DNA of 64,000 nucleotides from an uncultured Lachnospiraceae bacterium (GTDB taxonomy: Bacteria > Bacillota > Clostridia > Lachnospirales > Lachnospiraceae): NCBI GenBank assembly GCA_949948735.1, contig CATLGV010000014.1:32633-96632 (forward strand), given 5' to 3'. The notes beneath the pieces are model-generated. The model saw nothing but the letters and a program-made list of their open reading frames with translations. It had not been told where the DNA came from and made no database searches. How positions within the stretch are numbered: the first letter of the stretch is position 1; each line of letters starts with the position of its first letter. This document shows, in pieces, positions 8,419 through 15,572 of this stretch. The translations under genes and the position numbers were made by a program.

Positions 8419-9930
8419 CTACAGTGCCAGCTGCTTTATTTCCTCAAGCAGCTCATCCTGTCTTTCGTGGAGCAGCAGCGCTTCATTATGCCGTTTATAA
8501 TCCTCGCTCCCGTACAGGGCGATAAACCGCGCGCTGTACGCATTTACAGTAAGCTCCGTCATCAGCACCAGCAGCTCGTTGCCGTCCTGAAAGCAGGTCT
8601 CGCTAAACGCAAATACATTGTGCAGCCGCGCGCCGATTGCGGCGTTTTCCGCCTTCATCGCCGCGACCTCCCCGTCAAAGGCCGCCTTCAGCAGGCCAAA
8701 GCAGCCGGCGGGATCCGCCGCCTCCCCCAGACGCAGCCGTCTTGCCCCTTCCTCCAGGAACCGGACAACCGCCCGGTGCATGCGCTTATCCTCCGCGGAA
8801 AGCGTTCCCGCCTTTGCCAGGGCATCCATCAGCCGTCTGCGGGAATCAATCTGCTTTTCCAGCAGCGCCAGCACCTCCTGCGCCGTCCCGGCGTCCGCCC
8901 CCTTTACCAGGCGCAGCGGCTTCATCAGCTCGGACAGATAATCGGCGGTTTCCAGATTTTCCCGCATCTGGCTTACCAGCTTATCCAGCAGCATGCCAAG
9001 CAGCGACAGCCGCTCGTCAAATTTCGCGATTCTCGCCCGCTCGCGCACCTGTGCGGAGCAGGCGCCCGCAAGGATTTCCTCGACCTTATAGTCCTTTTTG
9101 TATTTATTGTACAGCTCATAGTACGCTGTAAATTCCTTTACGATCTTTTCATTGTGAATATACTGCCCGATCAGCGTCTCATCGACAGCAAGGCCCTCCT
9201 CCTCGCACAGAAGCATGGCGGCAGACAGATCCTCCCAGCCCCTTGCGGTGACGTACGAACGTCCCCCGACGGTGGTCTCGACTCTGTAAAAGTCACTTTT
9301 TTTCATGTCCAGGTATGTCGTAACGGCATTGTGAATCCCGTTTTTGAGCGCGTATTCCTTCCATGTAGGGTAGTCCGCCTCCACCTCGACAAGCTTCATA
9401 CGGTCCATGGTAACCACGTCAAACTCCCGCACGGACTTATTGTACTCCGGCGGATTCCCCGCCGTCACGATTACCCAGCCCTGCGGCACCTGATGACGCC
9501 CGAACACCTTATACTGCAAAAACTGGAGCATCGACGGCGCAAGCGTCTCCGATACGCAGTTGATTTCATCCAGAAACAAAATCCCCTCCTCGATGCCGGA
9601 CTGCTCCATCACCTCATAGACGGAGGCGATAATCTCACTCATGGTATACTCGGAAATGTCAAATTCCATCCCTTTATATTCCTTGTGGGTAATAAACGGC
9701 AGTCCCAGCGCGGACTGTCTCGTGTGGTGCGTCATGGAATAGGATACCAGCGCAATACCAAGCTCCTGCGCGATTTGCTCCATAATCGCCGTCTTGCCGA
9801 TTCCCGGCGCGCCCAGAAGGAAGACCGGGCGCTGACGCACCACCGGTATGCGGTATTCCCCGAATTCATCCTTTTTCAGATATATTTTCACCGAATTTTT
9901 AATATGCTCTTTTGCCTGTTTGATGTTCAT
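8419..9930 (-). CDS. MoxR-type AAA+ ATPase
   Basis: 503 residues. Walker A GAPGIGKT at 40-47 and Walker B ILFLDE at 117-122, then sensor-1-like VIVTAGNPPEYNKSVREFD, the MoxR/RavA signature region. The long C-terminal half (from about 280) is helical and less conserved. The family works with VWA-domain partners as remodelling chaperones. Here the start is four bases after the VWA stop, behind GAGAGGG, indicating translational coupling. It could be called ATP-binding protein only; the target is unknown. Confidence 0.85.
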   Translation of the reverse strand: MNIKQAKEHIKNSVKIYLKKDEFGEYRIPVVRQRPVFLLGAPGIGKTAIMEQIAQELGIALVSYSMTHHTRQSALGLPFITHKEYKGMEFDISEYTMSEIIASVYEVMEQSGIEEGILFLDEINCVSETLAPSMLQFLQYKVFGRHQVPQGWVIVTAGNPPEYNKSVREFDVVTMDRMKLVEVEADYPTWKEYALKNGIHNAVTTYLDMKKSDFYRVETTVGGRSYVTARGWEDLSAAMLLCEEEGLAVDETLIGQYIHNEKIVKEFTAYYELYNKYKKDYKVEEILAGACSAQVRERARIAKFDERLSLLGMLLDKLVSQMRENLETADYLSELMKPLRLVKGADAGTAQEVLALLEKQIDSRRRLMDALAKAGTLSAEDKRMHRAVVRFLEEGARRLRLGEAADPAGCFGLLKAAFDGEVAAMKAENAAIGARLHNVFAFSETCFQDGNELLVLMTELTVNAYSARFIALYGSEDYKRHNEALLLHERQDELLEEIKQLAL

Positions 9931-9933
9931 CGC

Positions 9934-11247
9934 CTAATCCCTCTCCTCCTCTATATCCTCCGCCGACAGCACCAGCTTGATCGCCCACGGCGGTATGGGG
10001 GGCGGCTCCACCCCGTCGTCCAGAAATACAAACGCCGTATCGTAAGGCGGCATCCGCTCCGGGAAAACGCCGTAGCCGTCGGTAAAATAAATAAGCCCCT
10101 TGAGATTTTCAAAGCTTCCCGCTTCGATACAGCGGTTTACGTAGTCAAAGACCGGACGGAAATCCGTAGCGCCAAAGCCCTCCAGATGCCCGTGCTTCAT
10201 AAACGCTTCAAACTCCTCGTCACAGGTAATCCTCGTATCCTGCCGCACGTCGCTGTCGCACTGCAGGATATGGATGTTTACCTTGCGGAAAAAGCTCTCG
10301 CTGCTCTTCAAAATCGAATACGTTTTGTTCAGGAACGCCTGCACCAGCTTCCCGCGGCAGGAAGCCGACGTGTCAATGGCAATGACAAATTCTTTGATTT
10401 TATTCACATCCTTGTATTCCAGCGGCTCTACCAGCGGCATATTCCCGTACAGGGACAGTCCGTAGGTATAGTACACATAGTCAAATTCCTCGTCGTTAAT
10501 CTGCATATCCTCGCCCGATACGCAAAACCGCCGCAAAAAATCACTGTAATCGTATTTTTCCCGCATCGCCTCCTCCAGATTCTGCACGATGCTGCGGTTA
10601 TCCGTCCTGTCCCGCGAAAAGGACTTCAGCTCCGCCTTTACCCGCTCGCTGATTTTCTTCCACTGCTGCATTGTAAGCTCCAGTGTTTCCCGCGCCGCCC
10701 ACGACATGTGACTGTCGCGCCAAAACAGGCGCGACAGCTGCGCAAGCGCCTCCGAATCCATACGATCCTCACGAAGCCTCCTGTAAATCCTCTCCGCTGT
10801 AAACACCTCCACGCGCATCCTCCAATCCGCAAGTGCCCTGCCGCGCAAATCATCGCCGCCAAGCTCCATGCCGCTAAGGTCCAGCTCCGCTATGACATTT
10901 TCCACCGCCATATCCACGGCGGTGTCCCACAGCTCCTGCTCCATCCGTTCGTAACGGTACGGATGGTTAAAAATCAGGTGCAGCAGGATATGCAGCAGTG
11001 TCCGTGTGATACGGTTGGGCTCCTCCTGATACTGCCGCAGAACATATACCGGATCATACCGGATCGTCCGTCCGTCACAGGCTACGCCCTCCGTGCCGTA
11101 AGCGGCCTCAAAGGAAAGCCCCGCAAGCGCCGCATCCAAAAAACGCAGATTCACCACAATCCTGTCTCGCGCAAGACGCCATATATTCTCCGAAAGCGCT
11201 GTCGCTTTTTTCAGCTTATCCGCTTCTGTCCGCATAGCTCTCTCCAT
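9934..11247 (-). CDS. VWA-like protein with DUF2201-type N-terminal domain (metallopeptidase-like, Glu lost)
   Basis: 437 residues from the first ATG; the ATG at 11235 (MRTEADKL) has a better-spaced GGAG and may be the true start. The N-terminal domain resembles DUF2201_N, which usually carries an HExxH-like site. Here the region reads HILLHLIFNHP (86-96), keeping His but replacing the Glu, so peptidase activity is doubtful. The C-terminal half is VWA-like with a MIDAS motif DTSAS at 292-296 and a later GATDFRP. It is the first gene of the VWA-AAA-LRR operon and presumably the adaptor of the AAA protein. Confidence 0.82.
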   Translation of the reverse strand: MERAMRTEADKLKKATALSENIWRLARDRIVVNLRFLDAALAGLSFEAAYGTEGVACDGRTIRYDPVYVLRQYQEEPNRITRTLLHILLHLIFNHPYRYERMEQELWDTAVDMAVENVIAELDLSGMELGGDDLRGRALADWRMRVEVFTAERIYRRLREDRMDSEALAQLSRLFWRDSHMSWAARETLELTMQQWKKISERVKAELKSFSRDRTDNRSIVQNLEEAMREKYDYSDFLRRFCVSGEDMQINDEEFDYVYYTYGLSLYGNMPLVEPLEYKDVNKIKEFVIAIDTSASCRGKLVQAFLNKTYSILKSSESFFRKVNIHILQCDSDVRQDTRITCDEEFEAFMKHGHLEGFGATDFRPVFDYVNRCIEAGSFENLKGLIYFTDGYGVFPERMPPYDTAFVFLDDGVEPPPIPPWAIKLVLSAEDIEEERD

Positions 11248-11263
11248 TTTTCTCCATTTCTGT

Positions 11264-11286
11264 GATTGAAAATTTTCATTTCAATC
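11264..11286. promoter_or_regulatory. 23-bp palindrome in the leader of the VWA/AAA/LRR operon
   Basis: GATTGAAA (11264-11271), 7-base centre, TTTCAATC (11279-11286), lying between the -10 and the VWA start. It is a possible operator; the binding protein is unknown. Confidence 0.35.
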
Positions 11287-11319
11287 TTACTTAACGCCTG
11301 TTTTTCATTATTTGCGCCC

Positions 11320-11348
11320 ATTATATAACGTTTGTTTTTATTTCAAAA
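11320..11348 (-). promoter_or_regulatory. Candidate promoter of the VWA/AAA/LRR operon
   Basis: TTTTGA (11348-11343), 17-base spacer, TATAAT (11325-11320) on the minus strand. The -35 overlaps the end of the SGNH hydrolase gene. Confidence 0.5.
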
Positions 11349-12489
11349 TATCCTCCGGCACGCAGGCCGCCATCTCCCGGTACGCCAAATCCGACGGATG
11401 CAGATGGTCCCCGCTGTCAAATTCCGGCGCAAACGCCTCCGGGCGCGCCCTGTCGCGCAGCACCGCGTCAAAATCGATACAGCCGTCTGTCTCATCCGTC
11501 GTCCGTATCCAATCATTGACGGCACAGCGCAGGTCGTTGCGAAACGGCTCGTAGGTCCGCCACCCGTAGATGGGCAGCAGGGTTCCCATATAAACCTTAA
11601 GCCCGTACGTCCGCGCCTTTTTAATGTACATCCGAAGCCCCTCTATCAGCTCCGCGTCCGTGGGCAAATCGCTCCATGGGCGGAAGGGATTGACCTCAAC
11701 GCCGACGGGATGGATAATATCGTTGATTCCGTGCTGGATAATCACCGTATCCGCCCCCGAAACCAGCGCCTCCCTCGGAAAGCGCACCGCGCCCTTCAAG
11801 CCGTACGAATCATACGTGATATTATCATACTGGCGCAGGATGCGGGTGCCGCTTGCCGCCCTTCTTACAACAGAAGTATGCATCCATGCCTCTTTTTCTA
11901 TTCTGAGAGAAAGATAATCCGGCCATGCCTGCGAGGTGATGGAATCGCCATAGCAGATAACGGCCCTGTTTGTATCCTCCGTATAGATCTCGATATTGCT
12001 CAGAAAATAGAACCAGTTTGTATTGCGTGTGTTATTTAACGGCAGCATCCCGCTCGCCGCATAGTCGCCCACCGCGTAAAAGCCCTTTGACAACGGCCCC
12101 GTTATCAGCACGGCGGAACGCATCAGGGTAAAATCGGCAAAATACATGCTGACGCTGATGTCCTGTCCCCGCCGCACCGGCATCAAAATCTCGTCGCTTA
12201 CCACAGCCTCTCCGGCCGGAATTGTAACGGACGCGGCGCCGCCGAAGGTCACGCCCACATTGGTCTCTTCCCGGATTTCCCTGCCGCCCCGGGCCGCGCT
12301 TTGGGCCGCGTAAACGCGCGTTACCGTTACCGCCTCCGTCCCGCAGAAATTGTCGAGCGTGAGTCTCATCCGATCTCCGTCAAGCAGCGGATGGACGGGA
12401 TAGCGGAGTGTCAGGTCCTTTGCGTAATTCTCCGGCCTCCTGTCCGCAATGGATATTGCGTTGCCCCATATGGATATGTATTTTTTCAT
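11338..12489 (-). CDS. SGNH/GDSL-family hydrolase (probable carbohydrate or lipid esterase)
   Basis: 383 residues from the ATG at 12489, chosen for AGGGAG five bases upstream; an in-frame start at 12513 is less well placed. The N-terminal 170 residues form a beta-rich domain. The SGNH domain follows, with GDSIT (181-185, nucleophile Ser183), a GIND block (QHGINDIIHP) and the C-terminal DHLH dyad (Asp361, His364). No signal peptide is visible, so it is probably cytoplasmic. Similar two-domain proteins are annotated as SGNH hydrolases or rhamnogalacturonan acetylesterase-like; the substrate cannot be told. Confidence 0.87.
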   Translation of the reverse strand: MKKYISIWGNAISIADRRPENYAKDLTLRYPVHPLLDGDRMRLTLDNFCGTEAVTVTRVYAAQSAARGGREIREETNVGVTFGGAASVTIPAGEAVVSDEILMPVRRGQDISVSMYFADFTLMRSAVLITGPLSKGFYAVGDYAASGMLPLNNTRNTNWFYFLSNIEIYTEDTNRAVICYGDSITSQAWPDYLSLRIEKEAWMHTSVVRRAASGTRILRQYDNITYDSYGLKGAVRFPREALVSGADTVIIQHGINDIIHPVGVEVNPFRPWSDLPTDAELIEGLRMYIKKARTYGLKVYMGTLLPIYGWRTYEPFRNDLRCAVNDWIRTTDETDGCIDFDAVLRDRARPEAFAPEFDSGDHLHPSDLAYREMAACVPEDILK

Positions 12490-12645
12490 TGTCTCCCTCT
12501 TTTCCGTTCCCATTCTTTCAGCCGGCTCCCTATGCCGCTTGTCAATGACAACATTCTACCATAAATCCCCATATAATTCCATTTAATGTTCTCTGCGCCG
12601 TGCAAAATCTGTTGATAAAAATTTCAGAAACCCTCGCGTCAGCCC

Positions 12646-12673
12646 TAAAGTTTCTGCCCTTTTCTGCCGATAT
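12646..12673 (+). promoter_or_regulatory. Sigma-D (sigma-28, flagellar) type promoter
   Basis: TAAA (12646-12649), 16-base spacer, GCCGATAT (12666-12673). This equals the Bacillus subtilis sigma-D consensus TAAA-N14-16-GCCGATAT as I know it. It stands about 73 bases before the ATG of the following gene. Confidence 0.7.
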
Positions 12674-12746
12674 GTACAGAAACAGGGCATGAGAACCATA
12701 TCACTGTTGTTACACGGATGTACATTCTATCAAAGGAGTGATCAAT

Positions 12747-13208
12747 ATGGCAAATTTATCAGTAAACAATTTTTTTAATTCTTTTTCAGGCATAGGCTCC
12801 GGCAGCTACGGGAACTTCTACAGCAATCTGAACGATGCCAGCCTTATCAAGAGCGGCAGCTACCGCAGGCTTATGAAGTCCTACTTCGCTACGGCTGACG
12901 CGGACAGCTCCGATAAGACCTCTTCAGATAAGAAGACCTCTTCGGATTCCGATACCAGAACAAAGAGAAATATTAAGAATACGGTTCTTGACGACCTTTT
13001 GAAGCATGAGACAAAATCAAAGACCAAGACCAGCGGTGTTCTGGACGACCTTTTAAATCCCGAAAAGAAAAAGTCTACTATTCAGAACAAGGTTCTTGAC
13101 GATTTGCTCGGCGAGAAGGATAAGACAGTCTCCGCGACAGATGACGGCACGGTTGTAGAGAAGGCAGCCGCGGCAGCGCCCGGAACAGTCATTGACACCG
13201 CGGTATAG
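12747..13208 (+). CDS. Unknown protein with three exactly spaced VLDDLL repeats, sigma-D-linked
   Basis: 153 residues from the ATG at 12747, with AAAGGAG eight bases upstream; the GTG at 12738 overlaps that site and is rejected. No signal peptide or membrane helix. The N-terminus is Asn/Gly/Ser-rich, then comes an SLIKSGSYRRLMKSYF segment like short proteins of motile Lachnospiraceae (from memory), a Ser/Asp/Lys-rich low-complexity linker, and VLDDLL at residues 80-85, 98-103 and 116-121, an exact 18-residue period with Lys-rich spacers. I do not recognise a family. The sigma-D promoter suggests expression with flagellar late genes. Confidence 0.8.
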   Translation: MANLSVNNFFNSFSGIGSGSYGNFYSNLNDASLIKSGSYRRLMKSYFATADADSSDKTSSDKKTSSDSDTRTKRNIKNTVLDDLLKHETKSKTKTSGVLDDLLNPEKKKSTIQNKVLDDLLGEKDKTVSATDDGTVVEKAAAAAPGTVIDTAV

Positions 13209-13251
13209 GCATTGCGTTACATGCTGCATACGCGGATTGTAACAAAAATAT

Positions 13252-13293
13252 ATCCCCTGCATATAGTATTAAAAACATATGCAGGGGATTTTT
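13252..13293 (+). terminator. Intrinsic terminator whose 3' arm holds the next gene's Shine-Dalgarno
   Basis: A 13-bp perfect stem (13252-13264 with 13277-13289), 12-base loop, then TTTTT up to the ATG at 13294. The AGGGG in the right arm is the only good ribosome site for that ATG. Confidence 0.8.
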
Positions 13294-14559
13294 ATGTCCA
13301 CTATCAAGAAAGCCGAGACGCCCGCTTATTCCGGCACGCTCACAATAAACGTCACTTCATCCGTGGGTCTGATACCCATCAGCAACGCCACTGTCACCGT
13401 CTCTGTCACAGGGGAACCGGAGTCTTCCATAGAAACGCTTACCACGGATGATTCAGGGCAGACAGGCACGATATCCCTGCCTGCGCCCAGCCCGTCCTAC
13501 AGCGCGGAGCCCAATTCTCCGCGTCCTTATTCCGAATACAATATCACCGTTTCCGCACCCGGTTACGAGCCGGTGTATATCGCGGGCAGCGAAATACTGC
13601 CCAACGAAAACTCCATACAGCCGGTATCCATGACCCCGCTGGAGGTGGAGCCGCCGGAAGCACCGCTGGAGGAAGCGATTATCATCCCCGACCATACGCT
13701 GTACGGCGAATATCCGCCCAAGATACCGGAGGACGAAATCAAGCCCATGGATGAAAGCGGGGAAATCGTACTGAGCAGAGTCGTCATTCCCGAGTATATT
13801 ATTGTCCATGACGGCGTCCCGCAGGACTCGAGCGCCAAAAACTACTATGTCCGCTATACGGATTACATCAAAAACGTTGTTTCCTCGGAGATTTACGCGA
13901 CATGGCCGGAAAACACCATCTACGCAAACACGCTTGTCATCATGTCGTTTACCCTGAACCGCGTTTATACGGAATGGTATCGGAATCAGGGCTACAACTT
14001 TACGATTACCTCCTCCACCGCCTATGACCAGAAGTGGGTGTACGGACGCAATATTTACGCCAATATCAGCCGAATCGTCGACACCGTTTTCTCAAACTAC
14101 CTGTCGCGGCCCGGCGTGCGCCAGCCTATTTTTACCTCCTACTGCGACGGAAACCGCACCACCTGCGAGGGACTCTCCCAATGGGGCAGCAAGTATCTGG
14201 GCGAACAGGGGTATTCGCCGATTGAAATCATCCGTTATTATTACGGAAATGATATGTATATCAACAGCACGCAGTATATTTCCGGCGTTCCCTCCTCCTG
14301 GCCGGGCTATGATCTGACCATCGGCGCGTCCGGTCAGAAGGTATTACAGATGCAGCAGCAGCTTAACCGCATCGCACAGAATTATCCTGCCATTCCCCGC
14401 ATTGCGGAGGACGGCATCTTCGGAAGCGGCACCGCCGACGCGGTGCGCACCTTCCAGCGGGTATTCGGACTGCCCGCAACCGGTGTTGTGGATTATCCCA
14501 CCTGGTATAAGATTTCAGAAATCTACGTGGGCGTATCCCGGATTTCCGAACCGTCATAA
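13294..14559 (+). CDS. SpoIID/LytB-like protein with C-terminal peptidoglycan-binding domain
   Basis: 421 residues from the ATG at 13294. Residues 1-105 resemble a carboxypeptidase-regulatory/Ig-like beta domain; about 115-150 is a Pro/Glu-rich linker; about 160-335 is a divergent SpoIID-type domain (YIKNVVSSEIYATW keeps the family Glu; GLSQWGSKYLGEQGYSPIEI matches the C-terminal signature); about 340-415 is a PG_binding_1 domain (DGIFGSGTADAVRTFQ). SpoIID relatives cleave or remodel glycan strands. No N-terminal signal peptide is seen, so export would need another route, or the protein acts in the mother cell or spore layer. Ribosome entry is inside the upstream terminator stem. Confidence 0.85.
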   Translation: MSTIKKAETPAYSGTLTINVTSSVGLIPISNATVTVSVTGEPESSIETLTTDDSGQTGTISLPAPSPSYSAEPNSPRPYSEYNITVSAPGYEPVYIAGSEILPNENSIQPVSMTPLEVEPPEAPLEEAIIIPDHTLYGEYPPKIPEDEIKPMDESGEIVLSRVVIPEYIIVHDGVPQDSSAKNYYVRYTDYIKNVVSSEIYATWPENTIYANTLVIMSFTLNRVYTEWYRNQGYNFTITSSTAYDQKWVYGRNIYANISRIVDTVFSNYLSRPGVRQPIFTSYCDGNRTTCEGLSQWGSKYLGEQGYSPIEIIRYYYGNDMYINSTQYISGVPSSWPGYDLTIGASGQKVLQMQQQLNRIAQNYPAIPRIAEDGIFGSGTADAVRTFQRVFGLPATGVVDYPTWYKISEIYVGVSRISEPS

Positions 14560-14562
14560 AAA

Positions 14563-14633
14563 AACCGGGCGCCAGCGCACCCGGTTTGAAGAATGCTCCG
14601 CATTCTTCCTGAAATGATTTATGCTGCCGCATT
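14563..14633 (-). repeat. Double-hairpin 3' element, copy 1 (terminator of the FlxA-like gene)
   Basis: Hairpin 1 at 14563-14586 (10-bp arms around CAGC) and hairpin 2 at 14588-14608 (GAAGAATGC/GCATTCTTC), followed by a conserved tail to about 14633. Copy 2 lies at 63926-63996. Read on the minus strand, hairpin 1 is followed by seven T residues, so it acts as an intrinsic terminator for the gene ending at 14650. The single C/A mismatch on the plus strand is a G-U pair in minus-strand RNA. Confidence 0.8.
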
Positions 14634-14649
14634 CTCCTGTCGACAAGTC

Positions 14650-15402
14650 CTACAGACGGACATCCACAGGGACATAGTGCATCCGCGGGGAGCTTTCCGC
14701 ATCCGCAGACGCCGCGTCCCTGTCCGCGTCCGCTGCCTCCCCCTGACGTCCGGACGCCGCCCCGGTCTCCTCGTCCGCGTGTCTGTCCGCTGCGTTTGGA
14801 GCGTCGTCGTCCTGCGCCTGTGATGCGTCCTTCATCTCTTTATACGCACCCGCCAATGTGTCCAGCTGGGCCGCTGCGGCATTCTCCGCCTTCTGCTCTA
14901 CGTCGGCAAGCTCTTCCTTCTTTGCGGAAACATCGCCGCCGCGCTGCCCGTCCAGCTTAATCTCACTCTCGAGCACACCCGCGCGTCCCTCCAGCTTCAC
15001 AGCGACGCCTCCCTGTACCCTGGCCTGCTTTATCGAGGCATCCGCCGACATCATCGCATTCATGCCCGTCGCGGAAAGTCCCGCCGCCTGCTGTCCCGCG
15101 TCGGCCTTTTTGGCCTGCGCGGATATCTCCTGTTCGCCGGAAGACTTCTGCTGCTTCTCCCTGCGCAGCTCAAGCTGGTGCTGCCGCAGCTGATTGTTCA
15201 AATCCTGAATCTGCTGTGCAAGCTCCTGCCGCCGCTTCATCTTTTCCTCCGTGGTCATTTCCTTGTCGGCGGAAACCTCCTGAATCCGGCGCTGTACATC
15301 CGCGATTTGCTTTTGAAGCGCCTTGCTCACGGGATCCGACGCGCAATTTGCGCTCCCCTGTCCGGCCGGAACGGCCGCACTGTTTACACCGTTAATCGTC
15401 AT
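14650..15402 (-). CDS. FlxA-like family coiled-coil protein
   Basis: 250 residues, ATG preceded by AGGAGGAGAAAGG. Residues 25-110 form the FlxA-like core: DPVSKALQKQIADVQRRIQE, a short charged turn, then a second helix with RQELAQQIQDLNNQLRQ. The rest is Ala/Gln/Asp-rich, with more helix (about 150-200) and an acidic disordered tail. FlxA in E. coli is a flagellar class 3 (sigma-28) gene of unknown function, and the neighbour at 12747 has a sigma-D promoter, so a flagellar-regulon protein is likely. It converges with the SpoIID-like gene. Confidence 0.75.
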   Translation of the reverse strand: MTINGVNSAAVPAGQGSANCASDPVSKALQKQIADVQRRIQEVSADKEMTTEEKMKRRQELAQQIQDLNNQLRQHQLELRREKQQKSSGEQEISAQAKKADAGQQAAGLSATGMNAMMSADASIKQARVQGGVAVKLEGRAGVLESEIKLDGQRGGDVSAKKEELADVEQKAENAAAAQLDTLAGAYKEMKDASQAQDDDAPNAADRHADEETGAASGRQGEAADADRDAASADAESSPRMHYVPVDVRL

Positions 15403-15476
15403 CCTTTCTCCTCCTGTCCCAGGTTCATCGTTTTATCTGTTTTCTGGCCTGCCAGATAACAAACCTGTCATCTCGT

Positions 15477-15503
15477 ATTTCGGAGTAAAAGCAGGACAAT
15501 TCA
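15477..15503 (-). promoter_or_regulatory. Weak sigma-D-like site upstream of the FlxA-like gene
   Basis: Minus strand TGAA (15503-15500), 15-base spacer, TCCGAAAT (15484-15477): 3/4 and 6/8 matches to the consensus, with a leader length (75 bases) like that of the strong site at 12646. Confidence 0.25.
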
Positions 15504-15572
15504 ACCGTCATGTCGTGAGGCGCCCTTTTTTCGTTGTGAACGGCGACTCCGCCGGCAGGGCGCACTGCTTTG

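Noticed and set aside
7972..11265. A very long open frame on the plus strand (about 1100 codons)
   Set aside because: It is antisense to three genes with clear Walker, MIDAS and LRR motifs. Its translation is rich in Arg/His/Pro/Leu with no domain, as expected of a shadow frame in high-GC DNA.
15500..15572. GCGCCCT/AGGGCGC inverted repeat after the histidine kinase gene
   Set aside because: Large loop and no T-tract; it may be a weak stem, but support as a terminator is insufficient.
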